A stretch of 64,000 nt of DNA from Elmis aenea (GCA_947652605.1 OX393583.1:6985222-7049221); one strand, 5' to 3'; shown: positions 36,601 through 46,750, counted from the first letter of the stretch. Made by a program: numbers and translations. The notes: generated by a model from the letters alone, not told the origin.

Positions 36601-37492
36601 ATTCCCAATGTGTCTAAAGTTTGTTTTGTCATTGGCTTGCCAGGCACGTGGATCTAAAAGGTTTTGATTATAATACAGACTGTTTATTTTTTGAAGTACA
36701 TGCATTGCTGTATGTGTTAAACACAAATATTTAATTTCTCTTTGATTTTTGAAAGCAACAAAAATTAAACGCATTCAAAATCCATATGAAATTACAAACT
36801 AAAGTGGAAGAAATAAAGTCAAACTCATGCAAAAATAAATTGAACAAAATACTCACAATATTTTGATTTCTAAAAATATATACAGGGTGTCCCAGATAAC
36901 ATTTCCAGCATGGGGATCTCGTTTATTATAAGAGATACAGGTGTGCTTAATTTGGATGAATTATTAAGTATGAGAGGAGCCACAATCAATTTTCAAAAGT
37001 ACAAAATTCCTCTTACTTCAGATGTTACAGCAAAAAATATAAAAATGTTGAATTTCTTTCTTCTCTTTTAACTTTTTCGTCTTAATCATTAAAGCAACTT
37101 TGTCAGTACTTTTTCTAGGTACTTTTTAATGTTATTTTAGATTTCTTTTATCACTTACCATTTTTGAGATATTAAAAAGTATCTTAAGTAATATACTTGG
37201 AAATAATTCATCTAATTTAAGCAAACCTGTATCTCTTATAATAAGCGAGATCCCCATGCTGGAAATATTACCTGGGACACCCTGTATAAGCTTTCAAACG
37301 ACTTAAGTTCTTTTCATGTAACAATCTTATATTTTGATTACTATTACAGCAAAGTGTGTTCTTCGAAAAACCCAACCTGTACTTAAAACTAAAAACTAAC
37401 GATTAAATAATACTTACAGCTTCATATTTTTCGAAAACCAATAGAGATGTCAACAAACTTATTAAAAAAACTTTTACACTAAACCTACACAT
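21619..37492 (-). CDS. teq: Tequila/neurotrypsin-like modular secreted serine protease, 13 exons
   Basis: Exons (minus): 37492-37418, 36653-33771, 32520-32146, 32086-31908, 30003-29717, 29452-29208, 29154-29002, 28130-27944, 25695-25552, 25492-25320, 25198-24817, 24765-24589, 21746-21619; phases agree and give 1795 aa. Residues 1-25 are a signal peptide. CBM14 chitin-binding domains lie at about 309-361, 385-436, 744-793 and 839-890, separated by Gln-rich linkers. Then come LDLa 1088-1122, a PAN-like module 1135-1205, LDLa 1208-1241, SRCR 1249-1354, LDLa 1361-1398, SRCR 1402-1505 and trypsin from 1553. The triad is His1597 (TAAHC), Asp1646 (NNDLAVIKL) and Ser1744 (GDSGGPL). Asp1738 predicts trypsin-like specificity. 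Activation would cut FR|VVESS, where most relatives have IVGG. It likely acts extracellularly on chitinous matrix, or in immunity or synaptic roles as in Drosophila Tequila. The symbol is by architecture, not proven orthology. Confidence 0.93.
22043..22417. mobile_element. Solo LTR (375 bp) with 4-bp target duplication
   Basis: The sequence begins TGTCACGACC and ends CGTGGCA (TG...CA), flanked by ATAT on both sides (22039-22042 and 22418-22421). It contains a TCTATATAA box and is more GC-rich than its surroundings. No second copy or internal region is adjacent, so it is a solo LTR left by recombination of a Ty3/gypsy-type element. It lies in the last intron of the protease gene. Confidence 0.75.
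23195..23590. repeat. Inverted repeat, arms about 150 bp
   Basis: 23201-23345 and 23447-23590 are inverted copies. Both contain AAATATCTCGCTTAAACGAA and a GAACATCGCTAT-type block or their complements. The spacer is about 100 bp. Frames across the arms are artefacts of the repeat. Confidence 0.6.
23690..23767. mobile_element. Right-half copy of the 15861-16133 MITE
   Basis: The blocks CTGATAATAACCGAGATACC and AAAATAGGCCACCCTG (ending 23767, then TA) match the right end of the MITE at 15861-16133. The matching left end is not found. Confidence 0.6.
25881..26150. mobile_element. Possible single hAT end
   Basis: CAGTGGCGGATCTTGATTTT, then GTGGGGCGCC, resembles the CAGNGGCGGA hAT termini at 9744 and 15582. 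No partner end or target duplication was found nearby, so the right boundary is arbitrary. Confidence 0.3.
26154..27417. mobile_element. 1.26-kb TA-flanked element in protease intron 8
   Basis: CAGGGTGGTCCAAATTCGAT and its complement bound the element, flanked by TA. The subterminal ATGGGTATCTCGCTTAATAG is repeated in inverted orientation near the right end. Inverted similarity extends about 90 bp (to ACCAAAAATGTG). It contains a second complete element. Confidence 0.8.
26546..27170. mobile_element. 625-bp TA-flanked element nested in 26154-27417
   Basis: CAGGGTGTGTAAAAATTGGC at 26546 faces its exact complement ending ACACACCCTG at 27170. The inverted repeats are about 95 bp and nearly perfect (they include GGGCTACACGGGGCGATGTT). 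TA flanks both ends. The high arm identity suggests it is younger than its host element. Confidence 0.85.
28194..28449. mobile_element. 256-bp hAT MITE with 8-bp target duplication
   Basis: CAGCGTTTCTCAAAC and its complement GTTTGAGAAACGCTG form the ends, with GGGTCGCG subterminal boxes as in SPIN-like hAT elements. An exact duplication GTGTAGAT flanks it (28186-28193 and 28450-28457). It lies in intron 7 of the protease gene. Confidence 0.9.
28588..28815 (+). pseudogene. LINE 3' fragment in protease intron 7
   Basis: The translations [20 protein letters not shown] and [18 protein letters not shown]...[10 protein letters not shown] match two parts of the C-terminal region of insect RTE-like LINE proteins. 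They are brought together by an internal deletion, with stops between. It is antisense to the protease gene. Confidence 0.65.
30122..30302. mobile_element. 181-bp CAGGGTG MITE
   Basis: CAGGGTGGGTAAATTTCGAT and its complement form the ends. The subterminal TAGGGAATCTCGGTGACAAT is the family motif. The left flank has lost TA; the right flank is TA. It lies in intron 4 of the protease gene, and the short frames across it are not genes. Confidence 0.75.
30945..31500 (+). pseudogene. Degenerate hAT transposase, C-terminal part
   Basis: The plus-strand translation includes [20 protein letters not shown] and, after stops and frameshifts, [20 protein letters not shown] followed by FLNF. The latter is the C-terminal hAT dimerisation signature (ERxFS..g.f.tK.R.rLs...l..l.FL). 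Flanking sequence out to about 30480 and 31795 is full of AACCG/CGGTT words (ACCGCGGTTTTT), as in the MITE at 50236-50681, and is probably the element's ends. It lies in intron 4 of the protease gene. Confidence 0.7.
32590..33250 (+). pseudogene. LINE fragment with RNase H domain and C-terminal zinc-binding region
   Basis: In shifting frames one reads [11 protein letters not shown], the RNase H active-site strand; [10 protein letters not shown], the RNase H C-terminal box; and [18 protein letters not shown], the cysteine/histidine tail of I/R1/Jockey-group polymerases. Multiple frameshifts make it a dead copy. It lies antisense in intron 2 of the protease gene. Confidence 0.7.
36070..36400 (-). 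repeat. 30-bp tandem coding repeat in the protease exon 2
   Basis: About 11 in-frame copies of a 30-bp unit encode a decapeptide close to [10 protein letters not shown]. The central copies are nearly identical and the edge copies have diverged, as expected from unequal exchange. They lie upstream of the first chitin-binding domain and would give a polar, disordered spacer. Confidence 0.85.
36883..37284. mobile_element. 402-bp CAGGGTGTCCC MITE in protease intron 1
   Basis: TA-flanked CAGGGTGTCCCAGATAAC faces its complement ending GGGACACCCTG. The subterminal ATGGGGATCTCGTTTATTAT is repeated inverted at the right. Deletion copies of this family occur at 45139-45347 and about 63500-63819. Confidence 0.85.
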
Positions 37493-38230
37493 ATTTTTGT
37501 CTTATAACTTTCACTTTCCTCCAACTATTAAGAGTAAGAGAATCTTTTAAAACATATTATTGCAAATTTTGTTTAAGTATTTTGTAAACGCATACCGGGA
37601 ATTGTTTATAACTAATAATATGCTTCTGTATTTGTGTTACAAGAACTATTATCTTATCAGTTTAAAGTTGAAGGGGTCATTATTAATCATCTTCTTGAAT
37701 ATTTTGTCACATATAATTTAATCGCTGCATGGATTTGCCTTATCGGATTTCAAACTACATATTTGCGATTGTATAATATGTTGGCAACTGTTATTCGGAA
37801 GTATTTGTTAATTCAGGGTTGCTTTAATTTACTAAGAAACTTAACTATTTCGTTACTAAAGTTGCTACTGATATTATTCTTCAAATTATAAATATTTGTG
37901 AGTTTACTTTGAAAGTACTTATCTTATTTACAGCTATATTTATTTTTAAGGATATTTAGACCAGATTCTCACTTCATCTCGAAATCTCCTATTAATTAAT
38001 TTATTTATTTACATGCATTTGCGATCATCTTTGTAACGACGTTCGTCTAAAACCAAGTTGACTTATTATACAGTTTATCCAACTTCAGTGAAAGACCAGG
38101 CCAATCAGAAAAGCTTTAACTTAAATTTTAAAAGTATAACAAACACATTTTTTAACCCATTTTTAACCGAGTTGTTTGAAAAAGCTCAAATTTCTTTTCG
38201 GGATTGTGTAACTCATGGCCAGAAATATTC
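37493..38230. other. Region upstream of the protease gene, nothing recognised
   Basis: This is presumably the promoter and 5' UTR side of the Tequila-like gene. I do not see a convincing core promoter, another gene or a bounded repeat. Frames of 60-85 codons show no family resemblance. Confidence 0.4.
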
Positions 38231-38790
38231 TTTAAGGTATTTATAGTCAGGCTTCTGACAGAGTATGGCATAAGGGCTTAATGTAGAAACTTAAATGTAC
38301 ACTTCCAAATAACTTCTACACGATTCTCAAATATTATCTAGAAGATAGAAAATTTCGACCAAAGTTCGAAAACGAATACACAGATCAGCAGTCAATTTAT
38401 GCAGGAGTTCTTCAAGGAAACGTATTTGGTCCGATATTATATTTGACGTTTGATTAAGCAACAGTTCCTGGTATAACCACTGCAACTTTCGCTGATGACA
38501 GCAATTTTAGCGTCAAACAGGAATCCAATTACAGCTTCGGAAGTCTCTTTACTATGTGCAAAAGTGGTTTAATAAGTGGAAAATCAAGATAAACGAAAAG
38601 AAGTCTGTACATAAAACATTCTCCACCCGAAAAGAACACTGTCCCCCAGTATCGTTAAACTGCCAACAAGTTCCACAAAGTGAAGATTTGAAATATTCTG
38701 AAATATAGGTACTTCGATAAAAGGCTAACCTGGAAAAACACATCTTCACTAAAAGAAACAATTAGGTCCCACACTAAGAAAATTTAACTG
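38230..38790 (+). pseudogene. Jockey-type LINE reverse transcriptase fragment
   Basis: The translation includes ASDRVWHKGL, FYTILKYYLEDRKF, AGVLQGNVFGPILYL (the PQGSVLGP box) and ATFADDSNF (catalytic FADD). It continues with KKSVH and LTW-like thumb motifs. Stops and frameshifts interrupt it repeatedly, and there is no 5' end. Confidence 0.75.
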
Positions 38791-38799
38791 GATGGATGG

Positions 38800-39375
38800 T
38801 ACAAAATCAGAGCTCCCCTTAGAAAGCAAATTCATTTTATTTTTCTTCTTTTTAATCGGTTCGTCTTGTACCTTTCGGTGTCTAGGTATGCTTTTCTATT
38901 TCTGTGTTATGTTTCTCCACTCCTGCATATCGTTAGCTAATTGTGGCACATCTCTCCAGCTGACTCCTTTTTCTTCTAGTCTCTGCCTCACTTCTTTTTC
39001 CCATTTTATTCTTGATCTTCCTCTATTTCTTTTTCCCTCCATCTGCATTTTCCATCCTATTTTCGCGTATCTACTTTCTGGCATGCGTAGTAGATGTCCA
39101 ATCTATCTTAATTGATTCGTCTCCATCGTTTTCTTAATATCTCTTACTCCTAGGTTATGTCGAATTTTTTCATTAGTGATTTTATCGATCAGTCTACATC
39201 CCTCTATTTTTCTCAGAAATCTCATTTCCTGTACCTGTATTCTTTGTTTTTGTTTTTGTGTTGGTGTCCAAGTTTCTGAACTGTACGTGAGAATGGGTAC
39301 GTACACTGCATTAAAAACTCGCGTCTTCGTTTCTTTTGATATTTCCTTCTTACTTATCAAACATTTATTAGTGGC
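38800..39375 (-). pseudogene. LINE C-terminal region (RTE-like), one frameshift
   Basis: On the minus strand one frame reads VFNAVYVPILTYSSETWTPT and QEMRFLRKIEGCRLIDKITN. A second, shifted frame continues RMPESRYAKIGWKMQMEGKR and GRSRIKWEKEV. These are consecutive parts of the LINE C-terminal domain (PxLxYxSExW ... EMRFLR ... GRPRxxW). It faces the Jockey fragment end to end. Confidence 0.75.
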
Positions 39376-39379
39376 GTAG

Positions 39380-40184
39380 TAAGTATTTTCTTATAGCATA
39401 TTAAAATTTATAATTTTATAGCCAACCTAGTAAACTATTTATAGTAAAACATATTTGTTTATTGCAAAACAAATTATTTACAGCAGTTTATTACAAGCCT
39501 TTGATTAATTAAAATTAGTAATAAAACATTTTTTATGGTTAGCTACAGTTGCCATTTAAAAATATTTAATTTTAGTCTGTATCGGTTCACTTAAAAAAAA
39601 TATTGGTATCTCAATCAAAAATGTGAGTATATTTATCTGAAATTTACCCATTTAAAACTTTTTTTCTACCTGCTATAATTCGGAAGATATTTGTGTTTGA
39701 TAATTTTGTCATTCAGTATTTTAAGTTTTCTCAGAAACGTCGCTAGATTGCTTTATTTTTCAAAGGCCGTTCATTTTTATTTTTTTTTGTAATTTTGCCC
39801 ATCTTTGTTTATTTAAGCAACTCTTTTACTATCGTAATAACCAAGTTATTCATGCAACGTGTAGATGATTGTCACCTTGTACTTTCATGATACAAAGTCA
39901 GATGATGACTACTCTATTAAATATAAAAACAATAAACATTGTTTGGAAAGTCGTCAACATAAAAAATAAATAATCAACAACCAACTTGACGTCACCTTAA
40001 TTTCAGATTAAATGCAATTAGCACAAGTGGATAAGTTTGACCGAACCTGCTACAGAATACTCGAGATTGCTGGAGTGGGAAGGCCAAAGTAATCTAATAC
40101 TTTTAATTGTTTGTCAATATCGTTATTGCAAAGTCAAGAACGTATGTGTATACAGACACCAGGTTCATTTTTAGCTTGTTTAAA
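39380..40184. other. Upstream region of the fatty-acid-binding protein gene
   Basis: AT-rich DNA with no repeat I can bound. An AATATAAAAA box near 39920 could be a TATA element, but its distance to the ATG (about 265 bp) would require a long 5' UTR or a 5' intron. No other gene is visible. Confidence 0.35.
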
Positions 40185-43100
40185 ATGTCCATCGACCAGT
40201 TTTTGGGTAAATTGTACAAACTGGAATCTAGTGACAATTGCGAAGACTACCTTAAATATGTCGGTGAGTAATTTATTTTAACGGTATCGTGGCCTTTACC
40301 TTTGTTAACAACAAACTTGAACCAATTTTTGCGTAGGTTGAAAGCTAATCAGTTTAATTTTATTAAAACTGTGGCGTGATTTATTCACTCAGCAATATTA
40401 TATAGAAAAATTTATTTAAAAAACTTTCAACCACAGCAAATATAATGTCTACATACAGCTTTTACTACAATATTATCGTGAATAAGATTATAACAACTGT
40501 TTATATAGATATTGTCATTTAACAAACATGTTTATTTAATTTGTTTATTGAAAATTTAATATATTGCAAAGTTGCTGATTAATTATAGATGTCTATAGTA
40601 CTGTCATCCTACTAATAAATGTTTGAAACGAGAAATATTGGATTAACGCGTGTATTCATTTACTGGGGGCTCCGAAACCGTACATTTTTGACCCCGAATT
40701 ATGTATGGCAGTCCCGAACAGCAATAAGCACCTCTACGCTCAGAGTTTTGCAAACGACCAGGTGGTCATTGCTGAAGATGAGGAAGGCCTAAGCTATATG
40801 GTAAAGAAGTTAAAAGAAGAATTTATGAAAACAGCTGTAGAAATTAATTTGAATAAAACAAAATATTAAACAACCCAAGAAGAAAAAGAAAATTTAGAAA
40901 TGGACGAGGCCCAACAAATAAAATGATCAGGAAAATTTAAATATTTGGGGTGTTCAATATCAAAAAAAAAAAAACAAAAGAAGAAATTAAAAGCAGACTT
41001 GGTCAAACCAGAACTTGCATTAAACAGTTCAATTCAATTTTACGGTATAGACACATTGCAAAAAATACTAAAACAAGGTACGCAGTATAACATTTGGAGC
41101 TGAAAAGTGGGTGATAATTAAAAAGAATAGAAGTAAAATTACTGCAACGGAGAATATTGGAGAAGGAGCCAAGGATGGACAGACTAAGCAACGAAGAAGC
41201 CAAAGAAGAATGGAAGTACAAAAAGACATACTCAGTTACATGGAAGAAAAGTGGCTCACCTGGTGTGGACATTGGACATGTTAGAATTTAAACACGAAAG
41301 GAGATCTATTCAGGACGTCTTCCTACGATTATTACGGAAAAAAATTGCTGCTGTTTAAAAGATAATTGGAGATGAAACAGGCACCTAAAGGTAATGGAGC
41401 ATCAAATCAGAATTGGATTCTCAGCTGTTGGAACAGTACTCCACCCATCACCAGCAGAAGTCGATTAAAGCTCTCCAAGTTCCAAATAGCAGAACATGTA
41501 AGAATTTGCCCACAAACTTTGAATCTGCTCAATAATCTGGGCACCTATTTTTGTTTTACATTATGGTAAGTGATGAAACTTGCATTCCCTTTTTCGACTT
41601 ATCTGCCCCCCGTCCCCAAGAAAGGTGTGAATGAATTCACGAAGATGAGCAAACTCTGACAATGATCAAAAAGCACCGAGCAATGAAAAAGTAATGTGTG
41701 CAATTTTCTTCATGAGGCCAGGTCAATGCATCTAAGCCAGATACACAGAAGACAGTTATACAGCAAAATGGTGCACGAAAAAATGGTTGCTTAATGTATT
41801 CTTCAGAGTTCTGCAAAAGGGGATTATGCTTCATCGTGATTATGTATCTTTTCACACTACAGCTTCAACCCGCCAGTTTATAGCTGAAAAAACTTTAAAA
41901 GTAACAGAGCTTCCACCGCGCTCACCTGACTTGGCAATGTCTGACGTTTGTTAATTTTTTTTTGGACCTAAAAGAAATTTGCGGGGTAAAAAGTTCTTGC
42001 CTGATTCTGCCATTCACGTATTCTTGTGAAGTATTCCTTAAAAGGATCGGTTGGAAGCTTTTGAGGACTGGAAAGTAAAAAAAAAATGAAGTGTTTCATT
42101 GCTGATGATGACCACGTAATATTTTTGGGTTAAAAGCAGCGAGTTCATCTTTGTGAAATTTTTCATAAAGTTTTCACAAAAAACATTCGCTCTGTAGTAA
42201 ATCGAATTCTTCTTCTTTTCAAACTCCTTTTGCCTTTTCAAGCGTCGGATTCCCCATGCCCTTCTGTTTTTTGCTAGTGTTCTCATTTCTTCTAATGTTC
42301 TTCCTTTTTCTAACCCTGTTCCCCTTATTTGGTCTATCCATTTTCTTCTTGGTAACCCTCGTTGGTTTTTGGCTGGTTTTCCTTTTTCACCCGGCCATTT
42401 GACCATCTCTGGTATTATGTTCTCTTCTTCACTTGATTTTTCAATTTTGACTTTTTGTACTGCGTCTTCGGCTCCTTCTCTCTTAATTTCTTGTTGGAGG
42501 TCTGTTTGTTCTTCTCGGTTTATGTTTTCTTCTGGAATTGCCTTGTGATATTTGTTTATATAGTGTTCCCTCCACGTTTCTCGTATTTCTTTTGTGACTG
42601 TTTGTACTTGTTCGTGTTTGTTTTTTATTGCTTTTACTTATTTCTTTTTATTCCCTCTTGGTCTTTTTATCCTCGTCCAAAAATTTCTGTTGTCTATTTG
42701 GTGTAGTTCTGTTATCGCTTCTCCAAATTCCTCCCACGTTTCGATTTTCGATTTTTTGACAGCTTCTTTTACTGTTTTTCTCTCCTGTTGTATTCTTCTC
42801 TATCATTCTCTGATTTTGATTGGATCCATTTTTTCCATGCTATTTTCTTTTGTTTTGCCAGATTGTTTATATCATTGTTCCACCATTTCGGTCTTTTCAA
42901 GTGTTATTTTATTTACTTTTTCCACATACGTTCGCTGTTATTGTCAGTACTGTATCTTCGAGTGTCATGCATCTTCTTCTAGTATCCATTCTGCTTTTTC
43001 GCACTCCATAATTTGAAATTCTATATGTGTCTCGTTTTGGTATTTCTCCTTATTTTCTTTATTTTTAAGTTTGTTTTGCTAATCCGCTATATTTTATTGT

Positions 43101-43954
43101 TTCTTCTTTACTGTTTCTTCTTTACTGTTTGTTTTTACTAAACAGTTCGCTATTACTACTCTGTGGTTTGATACTATTTCTGCTCTTTGTTTGTGTCAAT
43201 TTTTTGAACTATCTCTGTTAGGTCTTGTGTATATCTTATAAGTTATATAGTCTTTCACGCTTCTAGCATTTCGTTCTTTTGCCACAAACGTGTATTTGTC
43301 TTATATTCTTTGTTCCCACATCGTATTTTCTATTGCAAAGTAATTCTTTTCACAAAAGTCTTATCATTTTTATTCCATTCCTGTTAATGGTTTCCTCTCC
43401 ATGAATTCCCATATACCCCATTCCCCTTTTGTGGTCTTTACTTACTCTGCTGTTCCAATCCTCCATTATAATTGTTTTTTCGTTTTCTTCTTTCGGTTCA
43501 TCTCGCGTCCGAATTAAAATCATCAATTTACGACGAACGATGGACGCCTAAACAACATTATTTTTACTCGCGACCAGATTTTAAATGTTGCTAGTCATTT
43601 AGACTATTTCAAAATTTTGTTGTTTTAGGTGTTGGATATTTGTGCCACAATGTACCTGACAAACTAAAGGTAGCAATCAGACTAGAAAAATTTGACGACG
43701 AATATGTGATAACATCGAGATACTGCTCGGAGACAACAGTTGCTACGAAATTCGTTCCAGGAGTCGAATTCAGAATGAAAACTATAGACGGCTGTGACTG
43801 TACGTGCGTCATCACCATAGAGGGAAACACGATAAGGGAAATTCAGAGAGACACCAAACCGAATGGAAAGGAAATAATTATTGAAAGAATTTTTAGCGAA
43901 GACCAGTTAACTAAGGTAAACGTTAAGGATTTATCAACGTATCTTGGATATTAG
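40185..43954 (+). CDS. Fatty-acid-binding protein (FABP/CRABP family), 2 exons
   Basis: Exons 40185-40263 and 43629-43954 join in phase (GTC G|GT) to encode 134 aa, the usual size of intracellular lipid-binding proteins. The N-terminus MSIDQFLGKLYKLESSDNCE, then DYLKYVGVGY, is the family signature: a first strand and helix-turn-helix with the G-V-G turn. The intron after residue 26 is at the conserved first-intron position; later introns are absent. Beta-strand segments follow (KLKVAIRLEKF, VATKFVPGVEF, NTIREIQRD). Unusually, it carries six Cys, including CDCTC, and its C-terminus STYLGY lacks the R-x-Y ligand-carboxylate motif. The intron is 3.4 kb, filled with LINE and mariner remnants. Confidence 0.9.
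40690..41290 (+). pseudogene. LINE reverse transcriptase palm/thumb remnant in FABP intron
   Basis: Translations include LYAQSFANDQVVIAEDEEGL, where the catalytic FADD box is mutated to FAND, then MVKKLKEEF, INLNKTKY and GKFKYLGCSI. This is the order seen in RTE-like reverse transcriptases. Stops and frameshifts are frequent. Confidence 0.65.
41370..42080 (+). pseudogene. Mariner transposase pseudogene in FABP intron
   Basis: Parts of a D,D34D catalytic domain are readable: VSDETCIPFFD (first Asp), TMIKKHRAMKK, GIMLHRDYVSFHTT (the HHDNA box, second Asp) and LPPRSPDLAMSDV (SPDLAP.D box, third Asp). There are stops and frameshifts between and within motifs. No terminal inverted repeats were found. 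Confidence 0.75.
42190..43510 (-). pseudogene. LINE endonuclease-RT junction with internal deletion
   Basis: On the minus strand, in order, one reads SVKDYITYKIYTR with a HRVVIANCLVKT tail (end of the endonuclease domain). Next come IRETWREHYINKYHKAIPEE (linker before RT) and, after a large deletion, LPRRKWIDQIRGTGLEKGRT with LAKNRRAWG (C-terminus). The plus strand appears T-rich for this reason. It is antisense in the FABP intron. Confidence 0.65.
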
Positions 43955-44249
43955 AGTAGAGTATGTTTACCTATTTGTATGACATTATTAGCAGTTATAA
44001 ATCAAGGGTGAAATTTGAACGTACAAAGAATCTTTTTTTTTTAATTTAAGGAGGCTTTACCTTCTCCACAAAGATTTAAGCAGATTAGTTTAACTTAAAA
44101 AAAAAAAAGATTTTTCCAGATACATAATACTTCATATACACACGTTATTTTTAGGTGCTCAGGGCAGATGACAAAAAATGTGTTAGGATATTTAAGGCTG
44201 TCAAATGATGATCGAGAAGTGTTCAAATTATGAAGTGAACAATGCCAGA

Positions 44250-44255
44250 AATAAA
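44250..44255 (+). promoter_or_regulatory. Candidate polyadenylation signal of the FABP gene
   Basis: AATAAA lies about 295 bp after the stop codon at 43954, the first canonical signal downstream of it. Confidence 0.4.
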
Positions 44256-45138
44256 ATATATGCTTGAAGTGAAAACATTTTGGTTTTTCTGCAAAGTTAT
44301 TAAAAATAAATTTATTATACCCTAATTGCAAAAAAGATAATTATGTAGCACCTTTTTTACCCCGTCCTAGACTGGACTCTGGTTTAGAGTTGGCAAGGCC
44401 ATACGTTAGAGGCGCCATTTCAGTTTACTTTTTGTATTTTTTGTTTAATTTATTCGTTATTGTAAACCATTTTTACATTGAGCATAATTTAAAATACTTT
44501 AATTATTTATTTTGTTTTTTCATTCAACCTGTTTTACTCTAAACTATTTCTAGCAACATTAAAACCATAATCGATCGTTGACAACACGGTACACCTAAAG
44601 AAAGACGCTTTAAAACTACTTGTACTAATTGTACAAATTAAGTGTTATGAACGACCAATCGAAATGAAACACAATTTTATATGCAGTCTTTTTGGCCACA
44701 ATATAAAAGATACCCATTCTTATATAGTTCAGGATTTTCCCCTGTTTTCTCTCTTTAACTAAAATTATTTGAATTTTGTTTTAAGAAAAAATTAAAAATT
44801 ATATAATTGTCAGACAGTTTAACTTACAAATACAGTTTAAATTATTGGCAAGAGCACACGAACTAATTCAAGTGACTGCGAAGTACTAACAAGATATAAA
44901 CCATAACATGTGAATACAAATCCTTTTAAACACTTAACTTGGCTATTATTAAAGTATTTTACTATCACAAGCACGTTTAACTACGTCTGTGTCAAGCCAA
45001 TTGATGTTTTTCGATAGTTTTAAACCAACATTTTCGCAAACAAATAATTCATAAGAAATTTGTATGGAAAACATGCAAGTTTTTTTTTTGAGTTAAACTT
45101 TATAAATTTAAATCATATAGAATGATGGCATCATTATA
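44256..45138. other. AT-rich intergenic DNA, nothing recognised
   Basis: No gene, RNA or bounded repeat is seen between the FABP 3' end and the MITE at 45139. Confidence 0.4.
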
Positions 45139-45347
45139 CTGGGTGTCTCGGAATACATTTTCAGCATGGGGATCTCGCTTATTATAAGAGTTACAGGTTT
45201 GCTTAAATTAGATGTATGAGAGGGGAATTTTGTACTTTCAAAAATTAATTGTAGTTCCTCTCATACTTAACTAATACATTACTCCATTACTGTATCTCTT
45301 ATAAAAAGCGAGATCCCCATGCTGGAAATGTAATCTGGGACACCCTG
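45139..45347. mobile_element. 209-bp deletion copy of the CAGGGTGTCCC MITE
   Basis: CTGGGTGTCTCGGAATAC and its complement ending GGGACACCCTG bound a shortened version of the 36883-37284 family, with ATGGGGATCTCGCTTATTAT subterminal motifs on both sides. A second terminus of the same type starts 4 bp beyond, at 45352, head to head with it. Confidence 0.75.
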
Positions 45348-45374
45348 TATACAGGGTGTCCCAATAATTATACC

Positions 45375-45600
45375 ATCATGTACTGCTGCTTTTTCATTTT
45401 ATGTATAGCTTTATCCAACTCTGCCTCAGTTGTTTCTTGTTCGTTTGCTTCACATATTTCCTCCACTTGCACTTCTTCCTCATGATTTATTATATTGTCA
45501 TTTTCCAACAACTCTTTAAAATAATTTCCCCATTTTTCTATGATTTCTTTCTCTGTTAACAGTATTATTTCTTATTTATCCATTATTTGTTTTAACATAA
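45375..45600 (-). pseudogene. LINE pre-RT linker fragment
   Basis: The minus-strand translation EKEIIEKWGNYFKELLENDN, then EANEQETTEAELDKAIHKMK, matches the segment just before the RT domain of insect LINEs (W..YF..LL...T..E...A...K). It is short and isolated. Confidence 0.5.
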
Positions 45601-45699
45601 TGGTTTTTATCTTTTTTAAACTTTTAAAGTACTTTGTCGAAAAGTTTTTGATTACTCAATGTTCTTCAAATCTTTTTCCAAAATCTCCCCCAGATATAT

Positions 45700-45960
45700 T
45701 ATAACAAAATATTATATACAATTACGAAAGCAAAATTAATGCCATAGAAATGAGATTTATCAGTGAAATAGTGAAATAGAATAATAAATGAGGAAAGACG
45801 AAATAAGTAATGAAGTATTTAAGAAAAATTAAAAATTAAATCAATTGGGTCAATATTATAAGAGAGTCGACTTGGGTGGGTAGAACACATGGTATACAGA
45901 AATTCAGATGAAATACTAACAAGAATGGTACAAGAATCATGAATAATTTCATGAAAAAAA
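45700..45960 (+). pseudogene. LINE C-terminal fragment, heavily decayed
   Basis: NAIEMRFISEIVK and STWVGRTHGIQKF resemble the EMRFLR and LRWxGHVxRM boxes of LINE C-termini, with several stops between. This is a weak call. Confidence 0.35.
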
Positions 45961-46750
45961 ATTAACAAAAAACAATTTTGGATGAAACAATATGTAAAAC
46001 AATATGTTTATTGAAAATAACCAGTTTTCAGAATTGAAACCCTTTAAATGATTTCTAAATAATTTTTTTTTTACCATTGATAAGAGCACGATTTATTATA
46101 ATTTACGTATATTATCCCAATGTAATTATTTAATACATAAATTGCGGCAATGCCCCTATAAGAGCCTATTTTGAATATTATTTCGGTTTTTTAATTAGTT
46201 CCCCAATTATTATAAAATAGCTCAAACAGGCAATAGTAGTTCCACTGTACCTCCAATTATAGAATAGTTCAAATAGGCAATCGTAGTTCCACTGTACTGC
46301 TATTAATAGGACCGTCGTATTCGTTGTCATTTTGAAAATTTGCTTTTAAAATGCATGATAGTTTGTACTAACACTTATCCTAGTTTTATGGGATATTAAG
46401 AGATTTCCTTGCCATTTCTGATAGCTTTAAATCAAGTGTCACAGGCAATTTTGTTAACAAATCTCTGTAGTTACTGCTAGTGGTTACTGCGTGGTTACTG
46501 CTGAGTGTTGTGTAATTGCGCATTTATGTCGTGTTTGTTTATGTATATGTGGCATAGTTTACAAATAAACATTAATAACTGACATAAATTACGAAACTAT
46601 TAGTGTTACTGAGAAATGAAACCACAGGTAAGATAGCAGTATCATAATTTATCTTGCAGAAAATAATAATTTATGTCGTAGGTTATGTCAACGTTTGATA
46701 TAGTTCCTGGACTTATTTAATTGTGCAAAATATTTAACTGTTGAACTACA
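45961..46750. promoter_or_regulatory. Upstream region of the TMEM248-like gene
   Basis: A short ATG-bearing segment near 46616 is followed by a good splice donor (CCACAG|GTAAGA). It may be an upstream non-coding exon ahead of the coding start at 46751; this is inference. No TATA box is evident. Confidence 0.3.
46212..46310. repeat. Two-copy tandem repeat of about 54 bp
   Basis: The unit contains AATAG.TCAAA.AGGCAAT.GTAGTTCCACTGTAC twice, once near 46218-46252 and again near 46264-46300. A few differences separate the copies. It lies upstream of the TMEM248-like gene. Confidence 0.6.
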
